A DNA stretch of 64,000 nt from Chryseobacterium mucoviscidosis. GTDB taxonomy: Bacteria > Bacteroidota > Bacteroidia > Flavobacteriales > Weeksellaceae. Below the pieces are notes generated by a model that saw only the letters and a list, made by a program, of their open reading frames with translations, did not search any database and was not told where the DNA came from. Shown piece after piece: positions 1 to 9,600 of this stretch (positions are counted from its first letter, which is position 1; every line of letters begins with the position of its first letter). A program made the position numbers and the translations under genes. The DNA is taken from positions 124,001-188,000 of the forward strand of contig NZ_MVAG01000147.1 of NCBI RefSeq assembly GCF_002177115.1, given 5' to 3'.

Positions 1-7
1 AAAAACG

Positions 8-1042
8 ATGATAATAAAAATAACCCTATTGTTTCTCGGAACAATACTCGCCTTTTGGATGAGTGCTATTTGTGGCGGTGGAGCTAGTCTTATTCTTATC
101 CCCATTTTAAATTTACTTTTACCGACATCAGTAGTCCCATTTTCATTAACAATAGGAACATTTACAAGTTCTGCATCCAGGATTGTAGTCTTTAAGAAGC
201 ACATTAACTATAAGATTTTTTTCTGGTTTGTACCGTTTTCCATTCCGGCTGTGTTAGTGGGTGCTTATTTGATAAAATACATCAACCCAAATTATTTACA
301 GCTAATCGTTGCCTTATTTCTCATCGGAAATGTACCACAGCTATTCAAGTCAAAAAAGGAAGAGGCACAATCCGAAAAGCCATATCCCAAATATATCCTT
401 GCCATTATTGGGTTTCTTGCAGGTTTTGTATCGGGCATTACCGGAGCCATTGGGCTTTTGTTTAATAGGTTTTATCTAAAATTTGGACTTACAAAAGAAC
501 AAATAGTAGCTACACGTGCTGCCAATGAGGTGTTTCTGCATTTCATTAAACTGGTCATTTACATTTCTCTTGGTCTGTATTCACAAATGGCTTTATGGCT
601 GGGGTTGGCTATTGCAGCCGCTACCATTGTTTCTTCTTTAACGGTTAAGTATATTCTTCCCTATCTAAGCGAAAACCTGTTTAGAAAAATTGGGTACGGA
701 GCAATGGTTATTTCTGGTATAACCCTTCTTATGGGAACAACCGATAAAATTGTTAAACAGGATAAAATAGCCTTTGCTACAATTCATAATCAAGGGAAAG
801 ATGTAGCCATCGTAAGCTGGCGAAACACAGACCTCGTGTTAGAATATACAATAGATGGCGGTTTAGAAATTGAAAGACCCATAAGTGCCAAAGAACTGCC
901 ACCACATCTTAATAAAAAATACACAGCGTTAAAACCAAACTATGATACAATATATATCGAAAAGGTCTTTCAATTCAGAAAAGAACCTGTATATGAATTT
1001 TATTGCTACAAAGAAAAACAATTAACAAAGTTTGAATTATAA
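8..1042 (+). CDS. TauE/SafE-family permease with C-terminal extension
   Basis: The first 250 or so residues form about eight hydrophobic segments with the glycine-rich start (CGGGASL near residue 23) and a second repeat (GFVSGITGAIGLL near 138) typical of the TauE/SafE (DUF81) anion-permease family, which exports sulfite, sulfoacetate or related anions. The usual family length is about 250 residues; this one has 344. The last 95 residues are soluble, without membrane segments, and not part of the family as I know it. The ATG lies only 8 bases into the window, so its ribosome site and promoter cannot be judged. It heads a same-strand run of cargo genes on the putative element. The substrate is unknown. 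Confidence 0.8.
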   Translation: MIIKITLLFLGTILAFWMSAICGGGASLILIPILNLLLPTSVVPFSLTIGTFTSSASRIVVFKKHINYKIFFWFVPFSIPAVLVGAYLIKYINPNYLQLIVALFLIGNVPQLFKSKKEEAQSEKPYPKYILAIIGFLAGFVSGITGAIGLLFNRFYLKFGLTKEQIVATRAANEVFLHFIKLVIYISLGLYSQMALWLGLAIAAATIVSSLTVKYILPYLSENLFRKIGYGAMVISGITLLMGTTDKIVKQDKIAFATIHNQGKDVAIVSWRNTDLVLEYTIDGGLEIERPISAKELPPHLNKKYTALKPNYDTIYIEKVFQFRKEPVYEFYCYKEKQLTKFEL

Positions 1043-1097
1043 CATTCTAAATTTCTTCTAAATCTTATTAGAATTTTGTGTTCAACAATTAAAAAAA

Positions 1098-1544
1098 ATG
1101 AAAAAAATGAAAAAAATGAAAAAATTAGTATTTCTATTGGCAGCAGTGGCAAGTGTGTCATTCGCCAATGCACAAAAAGTTTCGGACAAAGAAGTTCCGG
1201 CAGCAGTAAAATCAGCTCTGCAAAAAAGTCACCCCAACGCAAAGGGTTTGAAATGGGAAAAAGAGAAAGGCAACTACGAGGCAGGTTTTGAAGTAGGAGA
1301 AACCGATTATTCTGTATTGATTGATGCTTCGGGCAAAATTCTTGAAACCGAAGTGGAAATCAAAATTGATGAGCTTCCGGCTAATGCCAAAGCCTATGTT
1401 GCTAAACACTACGCAGGGCAAAAAATCAAAGAAGCGGCAAAAATTACAGACAGTAAAGGGGTTGTAACCTACGAAGCAGAAGTAAAAGGCAAAGACCTGA
1501 TTTTTGACAATGCAGGTAAATTTTTAAAAGAGGTCAAAGATTAA
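1098..1544 (+). CDS. Secreted PepSY-like domain protein
   Basis: A 148-residue exported protein: a Lys-rich start, a hydrophobic core (LVFLLAAVASVSFA) and a likely signal-peptidase site at NAQ near residue 26. The rest has two PepSY-like (DUF2874-type) halves, with motifs such as AVKSALQKSHPNAKGLKWEKE and a second half around YVAKHYAGQKIKEAAKI. Such proteins are periplasmic and small in Bacteroidetes; their ligand is unknown. The start is odd: three in-frame ATGs at 1098, 1107 and 1116 sit in tandem 9-base repeats giving MKKMKKMKK, so any of the three could be used. It lies 4 bases before the TonB-dependent receptor, so the two are probably co-transcribed and may work together; that is inference. 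Confidence 0.75.
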   Translation: MKKMKKMKKLVFLLAAVASVSFANAQKVSDKEVPAAVKSALQKSHPNAKGLKWEKEKGNYEAGFEVGETDYSVLIDASGKILETEVEIKIDELPANAKAYVAKHYAGQKIKEAAKITDSKGVVTYEAEVKGKDLIFDNAGKFLKEVKD

Positions 1545-1548
1545 GATA

Positions 1549-3960
1549 ATGAATAAGATAAGGTTGTTTTTTGTACTCATTTCCATAATAGCTGCTTCGG
1601 TAGCCAATGCACAGGTGTCGTCTGTTACCATTTCCGGTATAGTAAAAAATAAGGCGGATAAATCAGCTATTCCTTATGTAAATGTTGTCGTAAAAAATGA
1701 AAAAGACAGTGTGTTTGTAGCCGGAACGGTAACCAATGATGAAGGCAGGTTTTCCATTGCCAATATTAAGCCCGGTAACTATCGTTTAGAAGTTTCCTTT
1801 ATGGGATTTAAGAACAAGGAACAGCCGTTATTTGTCGGTAGCCTTTCAGCATTTTTGGATATTCCCATCATCGAATTGGAAGAAGCATCAACGGTTTTGG
1901 AAGGCGTTACCATTTCCGCAAAGGCAAGCGATGTGAGCAGCAAGCTGGACAAGAAAACCTACTCCGTTGCCGATAATATCAGTCAAAGCGGAGGTTCGGT
2001 TTTACAAAGTATGCAAAACTTGCCCGGCGTTACGATGCAGGATGGTAAAGTACAATTAAGGGGTAATGATAAGGTTACGGTTCTGATAGACGGCAAGCAA
2101 ACCGCTTTAACTGGTTTTGGCAGCCAAACTGGGCTTGACAATATTCCTTCATCTGCCATTGATAAAATAGAGATTATCAACAACCCATCTTCAAAGTATG
2201 ATGCCAACGGTAATGCAGGCATCATTAACATCATAATGAAGAAAAACAAGCAGAACGGATTTAATGGTAAGGTAGGTTTGACTTCGGGATTGGGTTCACT
2301 TTGGGTACGGAAAGAAAACCTACCCACTATCAGACCGCAATATACATTCACACCAAAGATTAATCCCTCGCTATCGCTGAATTACAGAAAGGATAAGGTA
2401 AACATCTTTTTGCAGGCAGATAACCTATATACTGAAACGCTGAATAAAAATGAGTTTGTAACAAGGCACTATGATGATGGAACTGTTATCAATTCCCAAC
2501 TGAAGCGGAACAGGAATACCAATTTCCTTACTACCAAAGCAGGCGTAGATTGGAACATTGACGAGCAAAACACCCTAACCGTTTCGGGAATGTACGGCAG
2601 TGAGAAGATTATTGACCGTGGCGACCAGCCATTTTTTAACGGGGATATTTCCGGGCGGTTACGCCTTTGGCAGTTCTTGGAGGATGAACTAAAGACCACG
2701 GCAATGGCTACGGCAGCTTACCAGCACAAATTTAAAGAAGCAGGTCATTTGCTGAACATCGGTTTCAACTATACCTTTCACAGAGAAGACGAGCAATATT
2801 TTTACGACAATTACCTGCCATCATCCACAGGAACAGATGCCTTTAAACTGCTATCGGACGAACAGGTATATGACTTCAATATAGACTACATCAAGCCTTT
2901 GAAGTATGGACGTATTGAAACAGGTATAAAACTCCGTAACAGAAGCATTCCTACCAATATGGAGTTCAGACCCGGAGCCAATTCAGTTTTGGATATGGAT
3001 GCCGGAGGTTGGGCAAACTATAAAGAACTGATACCAGCGATTTACGGGAATTATGTTTTTGAAAATGAAAAATGGGAAGCTGAATTGGGTTTGCGTATGG
3101 AGCACGTGAAGATACAGTACGATGTTAATCCCAACCATAGCACTTACAAAAGCGATGGCTACCACTATACGCAGCCGTTCCCGAATATGAGGTTGGCTTA
3201 TAAGCTGAACGACAACAATAAACTTTCGGTATTCTATAACCGCAGAGTGGACAGACCTAATGAAGTGGACATCCGTATTTTCCCGAAATACGATGATGCG
3301 GAAATTATCAAAGTCGGAAACCCTGCATTACGCCCGCAGTTTACCAATTCCATAGAGTTAGGTTATAAGAACACGTGGAACAGCGGTTATTTTTATTCCG
3401 CATTGTACCATCGTTTTGCTGATGGAACCATCACGAGAATTTCAAGCACTGTTCCAGGCAGTACACTGATATATGCCATATTCCAAAATGCAGGTAAGAG
3501 CTATAATACTGGTTTGGAGGCTATTTTCGACCAAAAGGTTTCTGATGTTTATTCCTTTAACATCAACGGTAATCTTTACCGGAACCAGATAAATGCTTTC
3601 ACGGCAGAGAACCTGTACCCTGAACCCAACACCTTTTCGGCTGACCAGCAATCAGCAATATCGGGCAACCTGAAACTGAACAATACTTTTCGTTTTGCTA
3701 AGGGATGGGATGCCCAACTGACAGCCGTTTATTTAGCACCTGATATTATACCGCAAGGAAAAATCCTATCAAGGTTTTCAGTAGATGGCGGATTGAAGAA
3801 ATCAGTTCAGAAAGGTAAAGGCGAGATTTTCTTTAATGCTACCGACTTATTGAATACGATGGTTATTAAAAGGAAGATAGACGGAATTGGCTTCAATTAC
3901 ACAAGCGATGATTATTATGAAACACAGGTTATCAGATTAGGATATAGCTATAAATTTTAA
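1549..3960 (+). CDS. TonB-dependent outer-membrane receptor
   Basis: An 803-residue outer-membrane protein. Residues 1-22 are a signal peptide ending NAQ. Residues about 28-110 form a carboxypeptidase-regulatory-like (CarboxypepD_reg) beta domain (TISGIVKNKADKSAIPYVNV). A plug follows (SGGSVLQSMQNLPGV, then IEIINNPSSKYDANGNAGI), and the C-terminal 550 residues alternate in the way of a beta barrel and end in the aromatic YSYKF. This is the outer-membrane-beta-barrel/TonB-dependent receptor family, which imports ligands with energy from ExbBD-TonB. The ligand is not visible; there is no SusD partner, so a polysaccharide system is unlikely. It directly follows the PepSY-like gene. Confidence 0.88.
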   Translation: MNKIRLFFVLISIIAASVANAQVSSVTISGIVKNKADKSAIPYVNVVVKNEKDSVFVAGTVTNDEGRFSIANIKPGNYRLEVSFMGFKNKEQPLFVGSLSAFLDIPIIELEEASTVLEGVTISAKASDVSSKLDKKTYSVADNISQSGGSVLQSMQNLPGVTMQDGKVQLRGNDKVTVLIDGKQTALTGFGSQTGLDNIPSSAIDKIEIINNPSSKYDANGNAGIINIIMKKNKQNGFNGKVGLTSGLGSLWVRKENLPTIRPQYTFTPKINPSLSLNYRKDKVNIFLQADNLYTETLNKNEFVTRHYDDGTVINSQLKRNRNTNFLTTKAGVDWNIDEQNTLTVSGMYGSEKIIDRGDQPFFNGDISGRLRLWQFLEDELKTTAMATAAYQHKFKEAGHLLNIGFNYTFHREDEQYFYDNYLPSSTGTDAFKLLSDEQVYDFNIDYIKPLKYGRIETGIKLRNRSIPTNMEFRPGANSVLDMDAGGWANYKELIPAIYGNYVFENEKWEAELGLRMEHVKIQYDVNPNHSTYKSDGYHYTQPFPNMRLAYKLNDNNKLSVFYNRRVDRPNEVDIRIFPKYDDAEIIKVGNPALRPQFTNSIELGYKNTWNSGYFYSALYHRFADGTITRISSTVPGSTLIYAIFQNAGKSYNTGLEAIFDQKVSDVYSFNINGNLYRNQINAFTAENLYPEPNTFSADQQSAISGNLKLNNTFRFAKGWDAQLTAVYLAPDIIPQGKILSRFSVDGGLKKSVQKGKGEIFFNATDLLNTMVIKRKIDGIGFNYTSDDYYETQVIRLGYSYKF

Positions 3961-3970
3961 ATAATAAATA

Positions 3971-4567
3971 ATGACCAATGGAGATTTTATTGATATAGTA
4001 CGGGATTATGTGCTGGAGATTTTATCAGGCAAACTTCCCAATGATATGGGCTTTCACACTGTAATGCACACGCAGGAAGTTGTAAAAGCGGCGATTGAAA
4101 TTGCAGGGGAATGTCATTTTACCCCAAAGCAATTAGAGGTAGTTACACTGGCAGCGTGGTTTCACGATTGTGGTTATACAACCACCTATACCAACCACGA
4201 GGACAGCAGTAAAACTATTGCAGCAGATTTTTTGAATAGGAACAATTATCCAACAGAAGATATAGAACAGGTTTTGGCTTGCATTGAGGCAACACGCGTT
4301 CCGCAATATCCGAAATCGCCCGAAGAAGGAGTTTTGGCAGATGCGGATATGTACCATTTCACAAAGCCGGATTATCCCAAATATGAGCAACGGTTAAGAA
4401 AAGAGTTCGCAATTTATTTTGGCAAAACTTATACCGATATGGAGTGGGCTGAAATAAACTATACTTTACTAAAGAGCCACAGCTATTATACAGAGTATGG
4501 AAAAAATGTTCTTCAAAAGTTTAAAGAAGTAAATATTGAAAGATTAGAAACAACACTCACTAAATGA
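3971..4567 (+). CDS. HD-domain phosphohydrolase
   Basis: A 198-residue cytoplasmic protein with the metal-binding HD pattern: His33 (MHTQEVV), His65-Asp66 (AAWFHDCGY), His76-Glu77 (NHEDSS) and an Asp in LADADMYHF near 124-126. HD hydrolases of this size cleave phosphate esters of nucleotides or related compounds; the substrate cannot be told. It begins 10 bases after the TonB receptor and ends one base before the PAP2 gene, so the three are likely one transcript. No sensor or GGDEF domain is fused to it. Confidence 0.8.
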   Translation: MTNGDFIDIVRDYVLEILSGKLPNDMGFHTVMHTQEVVKAAIEIAGECHFTPKQLEVVTLAAWFHDCGYTTTYTNHEDSSKTIAADFLNRNNYPTEDIEQVLACIEATRVPQYPKSPEEGVLADADMYHFTKPDYPKYEQRLRKEFAIYFGKTYTDMEWAEINYTLLKSHSYYTEYGKNVLQKFKEVNIERLETTLTK

Positions 4568-4568
4568 A

Positions 4569-5381
4569 ATGCTCTCGATAAAAAAAAATGCATCAACTAC
4601 CTTAATACTCGTAATTACTTTATTTCTTGTGCTGGTCAATATCTGTTTTGTATCGGCACAAGATACTATCCTCAATACAAGAGTTGCTTTACAGGATAGT
4701 GCAATTACGATTAATAACGACAAAGCCTATAAATTAGGCTACAAACATCTGATTACTCCAACGGTGTTTATCGGTTTCGGAATAGTGAGCTTGGAAAGTG
4801 ACGGTTTGAAACAACTCAATTCTTCTACCAGAGAAGAAATAAACGAACATCAACCCGACCATATATCGTTGGATGACTATACCCAATATGCTCCGGCAGT
4901 AATGGTATATGGTTTAAATGCGGCAGGGATAAAAGGGAAGCATAATTTCAGGGACAGAACCATTATTTATGCTACCTCGCAATTGATTTCTGCTGCCTTT
5001 GTGGTTCCCTTAAAACATATTGTAAAGGAAGAAAGACCAGACAGCTCAAATAATTTATCCTTTCCATCCGGGCATACTGCAACAGCCTTTTCTTCTGCGC
5101 AATTTATGTTCAGGGAGTATAAAGACACCAATTTTTGGCTAAGTATTTCCGGTTATTCATTTGCCGTTTTTACCGGAGTGTACAGAACATTGAATGACAA
5201 GCATTGGGTAAATGATGTGGTAGCAGGTGCAGGTTTTGGCATTTTATCAACGGAACTGGCATATTGGCTCTACCCTAAAATCAATGGATTGTTATCAGGT
5301 AAACCAAAGAACGCTACAACTATGATTGTGCCTTTTTATCAGAATAAAGGTTTCGGAATTGGATTTGTAAAAAATTTTTAA
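4569..5381 (+). CDS. PAP2-family membrane phosphatase
   Basis: A 270-residue protein with an N-terminal signal or anchor (about residues 10-30, ending VSA) and the three phosphatase motifs of the type 2 phosphatidic acid phosphatase family: K149-x6-R156-P157, the PSGH motif at 166-169, and R206-x5-H212-x3-D216. All catalytic residues are present. The family dephosphorylates lipid phosphates such as undecaprenyl diphosphate or phosphatidic acid on the outer side of the inner membrane. The substrate here is open. It starts just past the HD gene and is followed 11 bases on by the EamA gene, within the cargo operon. Confidence 0.85.
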   Translation: MLSIKKNASTTLILVITLFLVLVNICFVSAQDTILNTRVALQDSAITINNDKAYKLGYKHLITPTVFIGFGIVSLESDGLKQLNSSTREEINEHQPDHISLDDYTQYAPAVMVYGLNAAGIKGKHNFRDRTIIYATSQLISAAFVVPLKHIVKEERPDSSNNLSFPSGHTATAFSSAQFMFREYKDTNFWLSISGYSFAVFTGVYRTLNDKHWVNDVVAGAGFGILSTELAYWLYPKINGLLSGKPKNATTMIVPFYQNKGFGIGFVKNF

Positions 5382-5392
5382 AATCAATTATT

Positions 5393-5809
5393 ATGTGGTT
5401 CGTTTATGCTCTTTTATCCGCTTTGTTCGCTGCGCTTACTGCAATATTTGCCAAACTGGGCGTAGCAAATGTAAATTCCAATCTTGCAACCGGAATACGG
5501 ACGGTTGTTATATTGATAATGGTTTGGTTTATTGTTATGGCAAGAGGCGAAGCAAAAGGAATTAGCACCCTGTCAAAGCAAAATATTATTTTCCTTATCA
5601 TTTCAGGAATAGCCACAGGCTTATCGTGGCTGTTTTATTTCAAAGCCCTGCAATTGGGAAACGTATCGCAGGTTGCACCCGTTGATAAACTAAGTGTAGC
5701 CCTTACAATTATTATGGCAGTTATATTTTTGGGAGAACCGCTAACATTAAAAACTTTTGCCGGAGCGAGCCTTATCATTCTCGGAACGGTAGTATTGGCT
5801 TGGAAATAA
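5393..5809 (+). CDS. Half-size EamA-type permease
   Basis: A 138-residue integral membrane protein with four or five hydrophobic segments and one EamA repeat, ending in the typical LGEPLTLKTFAGASLIILGTVVL. Most EamA (drug/metabolite transporter) proteins have two repeats and about 300 residues; the short form with one repeat must act as a dimer, as the small multidrug-resistance relatives do. It is intact in length for this single-repeat class and ends the cargo operon. The substrate is unknown. Confidence 0.8.
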   Translation: MWFVYALLSALFAALTAIFAKLGVANVNSNLATGIRTVVILIMVWFIVMARGEAKGISTLSKQNIIFLIISGIATGLSWLFYFKALQLGNVSQVAPVDKLSVALTIIMAVIFLGEPLTLKTFAGASLIILGTVVLAWK

Positions 5810-5864
5810 GGCTGATTTAGTTTTTCTATGAATACCTCAAACATCAGGATTTAAAAGTAACAGA

Positions 5865-6689
5865 ATGGAGAAATTCTATAATGACACATTACATAAATTG
5901 GAAATAGCAATCGATGAATTAGAGATTGAAGCGGATTGTTCTATACAACGGATAGAGGCCGTTATAGATGTCATCCTTAAATGCCTGTCTGAATTAAAGG
6001 AATATGTTCTAAATAGAGGATTTAAGAATATTAATGAAGAAATCCATTTTTTCAAACATCAGAAACCTGCCATTGTTTCAAAACTGATTTACTACAATGC
6101 CATTTATAAAATCGAAGCAAAAAAGCCTTGCGGTGCGAAACCTATTAAGAAATACCTTAATGATGAATTGAAAAAACTCAAAAGGTATTTTGACAACAAC
6201 CTTGAATTTTATAAATATTACCGCACTAATAATACCTTTATTGATGACCAACTATTTGTTCGGGGAAAGTACGATATTAAGTTAAATTTAGACACCATTT
6301 ATTTTGAAACAGACCATTCCTTTTCTACCATTGCCGATTACAAAGCAGCTAAGATACTGGCAAACGATTTAATACAACTTTATCTTGAAGACCAACTAAA
6401 TAACAGACATTATAAAAAAGTACATAGTAAATCTCCTTTGAGCTGGACAGCAAGCAAAACAGCATTGACTGAACTGATTTATGCACTGTATTCCCACGGT
6501 GTGTTTAACAATGGAAATACAGACATAAAACTAATTGCCAAAACATTTGAAAGTGCTTTCAATATTGATTTGGGCGATTTTTATCATACATTTATGGAAC
6601 TCAAATCTCGTAAGATAAACCGAACGAAGTTCCTTAACAGTCTTTGTGAGGCTCTAATAAAGAAAATGGAAGAGCAGGACGAGAAGTAA
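5865..6689 (+). CDS. rteC: RteC-like regulator (copy 1)
   Basis: A 274-residue protein matching the RteC family: an N-terminal helical half with FKNINEEIHFFKHQKPAI and LIYYNAIYKIE, then the C-terminal half with WTASKTALTELIYALYSHGV. In CTnDOT, RteC is the DNA-binding activator of the excision operon. It is a clear paralogue of the second copy at 20849-21694 (shared FFKxxKPxIxxKLIYYNxxxxIE and TELIYALY motifs). Its stop is 2 bases from the stop of the convergent methylase/helicase gene. Whether this copy acts on the excision genes or on other element genes is unknown. Confidence 0.8.
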   Translation: MEKFYNDTLHKLEIAIDELEIEADCSIQRIEAVIDVILKCLSELKEYVLNRGFKNINEEIHFFKHQKPAIVSKLIYYNAIYKIEAKKPCGAKPIKKYLNDELKKLKRYFDNNLEFYKYYRTNNTFIDDQLFVRGKYDIKLNLDTIYFETDHSFSTIADYKAAKILANDLIQLYLEDQLNNRHYKKVHSKSPLSWTASKTALTELIYALYSHGVFNNGNTDIKLIAKTFESAFNIDLGDFYHTFMELKSRKINRTKFLNSLCEALIKKMEEQDEK

Positions 6690-6691
6690 TA

Positions 6692-9600
6692 TTATAATAC
6701 CCCTCGTGAGATATGAACACTTTTACAACTTACCATACTATCAGCAACAATGGGGATATGTTCCATTTTTTCGGGTTCTTTTTCGGGTTCCTCTTTAGTT
6801 TCCGGCGTAATGGATAACTGTATCTTTCGCTCAACAGCAGCTAATTCCGTTTTGAGTTCACTCAAGCGGTTTTCCTTAGACCACGTACCATTAACCACTT
6901 CCTGAAGAACAGGTAAATCTTTTTGTATTTCCGCAATTTTCTTTTGCTCCTGCTCGATATAGCCGGGCAACTTCTCCAGTGCATTAAGGAAGTTCACAGC
7001 AGCCAGCTTTTCATCTTTAGCGATGATACCATTGTTGTAGCTATATTTGATATTGCCTTTACCCTGCACCAAAAAGCGGTTTACCCGAATATCCACGCCC
7101 TCTTTTTCGGACATTTCGGTTTTGACCAATAATGTAAATCCGTACAACGTACCGATTTCTTCATACTGACCTCCGGTGCGGGCTTTGTCCGCAAGCTGGT
7201 TGAGCTTTGCACCGATTTGTTTAATATCCGCATTGGGCGGTAAACCGTCCAGCAGAACAGGATTTGCAATTGTACCGTCCGAACGTTTTTGTATGCGTTG
7301 CTGTAAGTTTTCCCAATCGAGGCTCATTCTATTTAATCGGGATTGTGTACTATCCAGCAATTCCGTAAAGTCTTGCAGCTTGTATTTGGCACTGAACTTG
7401 GAACGGTTGAACGCCTGTTTTTCGCTTTCCAGTCCGGCAATCTGTTTTTCTAATTTGGCTTTATCCAAAAGGTCGGTATTTCCCGAAAGGATAGCCACAT
7501 ATTCCGAAAAGTTCATTCCCGATTTTTCGTCCATACTGCCCTCGTCAATAGTCCGTTTACCGAGATTGTTGTTTTTTAATTGGTCTATAAATAGCTGTTT
7601 ATTGTACAGCAGGTTAAACTTGTAGCTATCCAGTGATTTTTCTACGGCATAGATAATTACATCTACTTTGTTGTCGGCAAAGAACTTGGCAATCTGATTG
7701 CCTTTTCGGACTGCCCGACCGTCCCTTTGGGCAAGGTCGCTTGGTCGCCACGGTGTATCTAAATGATGAACGGCAACGGCTCTTTTTTGTGCATTCACAC
7801 CTGTACCCAACATACTTGTAGAACCGAACAGCACACGTATTTTACCCTCGTTCATTCCTTTGATAAGCTCCTTTCGTTGCTTATCATTTTTCCCTTCCTG
7901 TATAAACCGGACTTCGTGTGCAGGTATGCCGTGGTCTTCCACGAGCTTGCGTTTGATTTCAGAGTACACATTCCATTCGCCCGGCTTGTATGTTCCCAAA
8001 TCGGAGAAAATGAACTGCGTTCCTTTCTGTGCGTTGTATTGGTTGTAATACTTGGCAATGTTTGCCGCACAATGCGAAGCCTTATTATCGGGGTGGTCAT
8101 CATACGCGCCGCTTACCATCCGCATATCCAAAGACATTTTACGGGCGTAGTCAGTTGCGATAAGCATCTTTGCTTTTTCTTCGCTTTGTGATAAAGGTTC
8201 TCTTCCTAATAAGGTAGCATTTCCTGTTTTGGCAAACTCCATTAGCTTTTTGATAAAATCTTCCTGGTCTGGAGTAGGCGGTATATTATACAATACCTCG
8301 TTCTTATTGGGGCGGTCAATGCCTATATCTTTTGCCGTTCGGTAATCCGTGATTTCCGAGTAGAATTGTGCCAGCTCCGGCACTTTGATAAAGTATCGGA
8401 AACGTTCTTTTGCTACAATGTTGTTAGCAACAGAAAATTCATAATCGGTCGTTTTCCTTGCATAGATAGCCGCCCACGCATCAAAAGAATGGATACCCTG
8501 TTTTTCCATTGCTCTTGGTCGCAGGTATTTGAACAGTAGGTACAATTCCGTTAATGAGTTGCTGATAGTTGTACCCGAAAGGAAAGTTGCTCCCATATCC
8601 GCATTGATGCGTTCCTGAATGGTACGGATAGCAAAGAGCAGGTTCAATGCCTTTTGGCTTCCGTCCACGTTTCCCAATCCGGCAACCCTTGTATGCCGTG
8701 TATTGAACATCAGGTTTTTGAATTGATGACTTTCATCCACGAACAAGTGGTCGATGCCCATCATCTTAAAGTCCACCACATCATCCTTGCGGTTTTCAAT
8801 ATCGTGTTGCAGGGTTTTCAGCTTTACTTCAAGATTTTCTTTCCGCTTGATTACTCCGGCAAGCATCCCCCTGGTAACTTCCTTGCCTTGCGATTGCAGT
8901 GCATCGAGGTTTCGCTCCACGCTGTCCAATTCGATTTCGAGGATTTCCTTTTGTATTTCGGGCGATTGCGGTATCATTCCGAATTGGTCGTGTGTCAATA
9001 TCACGCAATCCCAATCGTTGTTTTTAATATCCCCGAAAATCCGCAATCGTTTTTGGGGCGTAAAATCTTCTTTGCCCGGAAAGAGGATTTTGGCGTGTGG
9101 ATAAGCGGTGCGGTAGGCTTCGGCAATTTCGTGAACATTGCTTTTCAGCCCGATAATCATCGGTTTGTGTGCCAGTCCCAAACGCTTCATTTCCTGTGCT
9201 GCCGTACACATAACCAACGTTTTTCCTGCACCTACTTCGTGGTCGCATATCGCCCCGCCATTCAGCTTTATCATCCAAACCGTGTCCTTTTGGCTTGAAT
9301 ACAGGTCTTCAATACCTAACGCCTTACGGTCTAAGCCCGGAAAGTCCTGATGGCTTCCGTCATAGTTCGGTCGGACGAAGCAGTTAAAGGTATCGTTGTA
9401 TTGGTCGGTCAGCCTGTTTTTAAACTCATCGTTTTGGGCGTGTAACCATTCGGTAAAAGCAGTACGGATTTCATCAATCTTGGTATTCGCCATTTGTATG
9501 GCTTCCATATCCCGTACTTTGACCTCTTGGTCGCCAACCGTAATTTTTTTGGTAATGTCTGGCGTGGTATTGACAAGGGCGTGTTTGAGCAGGGCAATCC

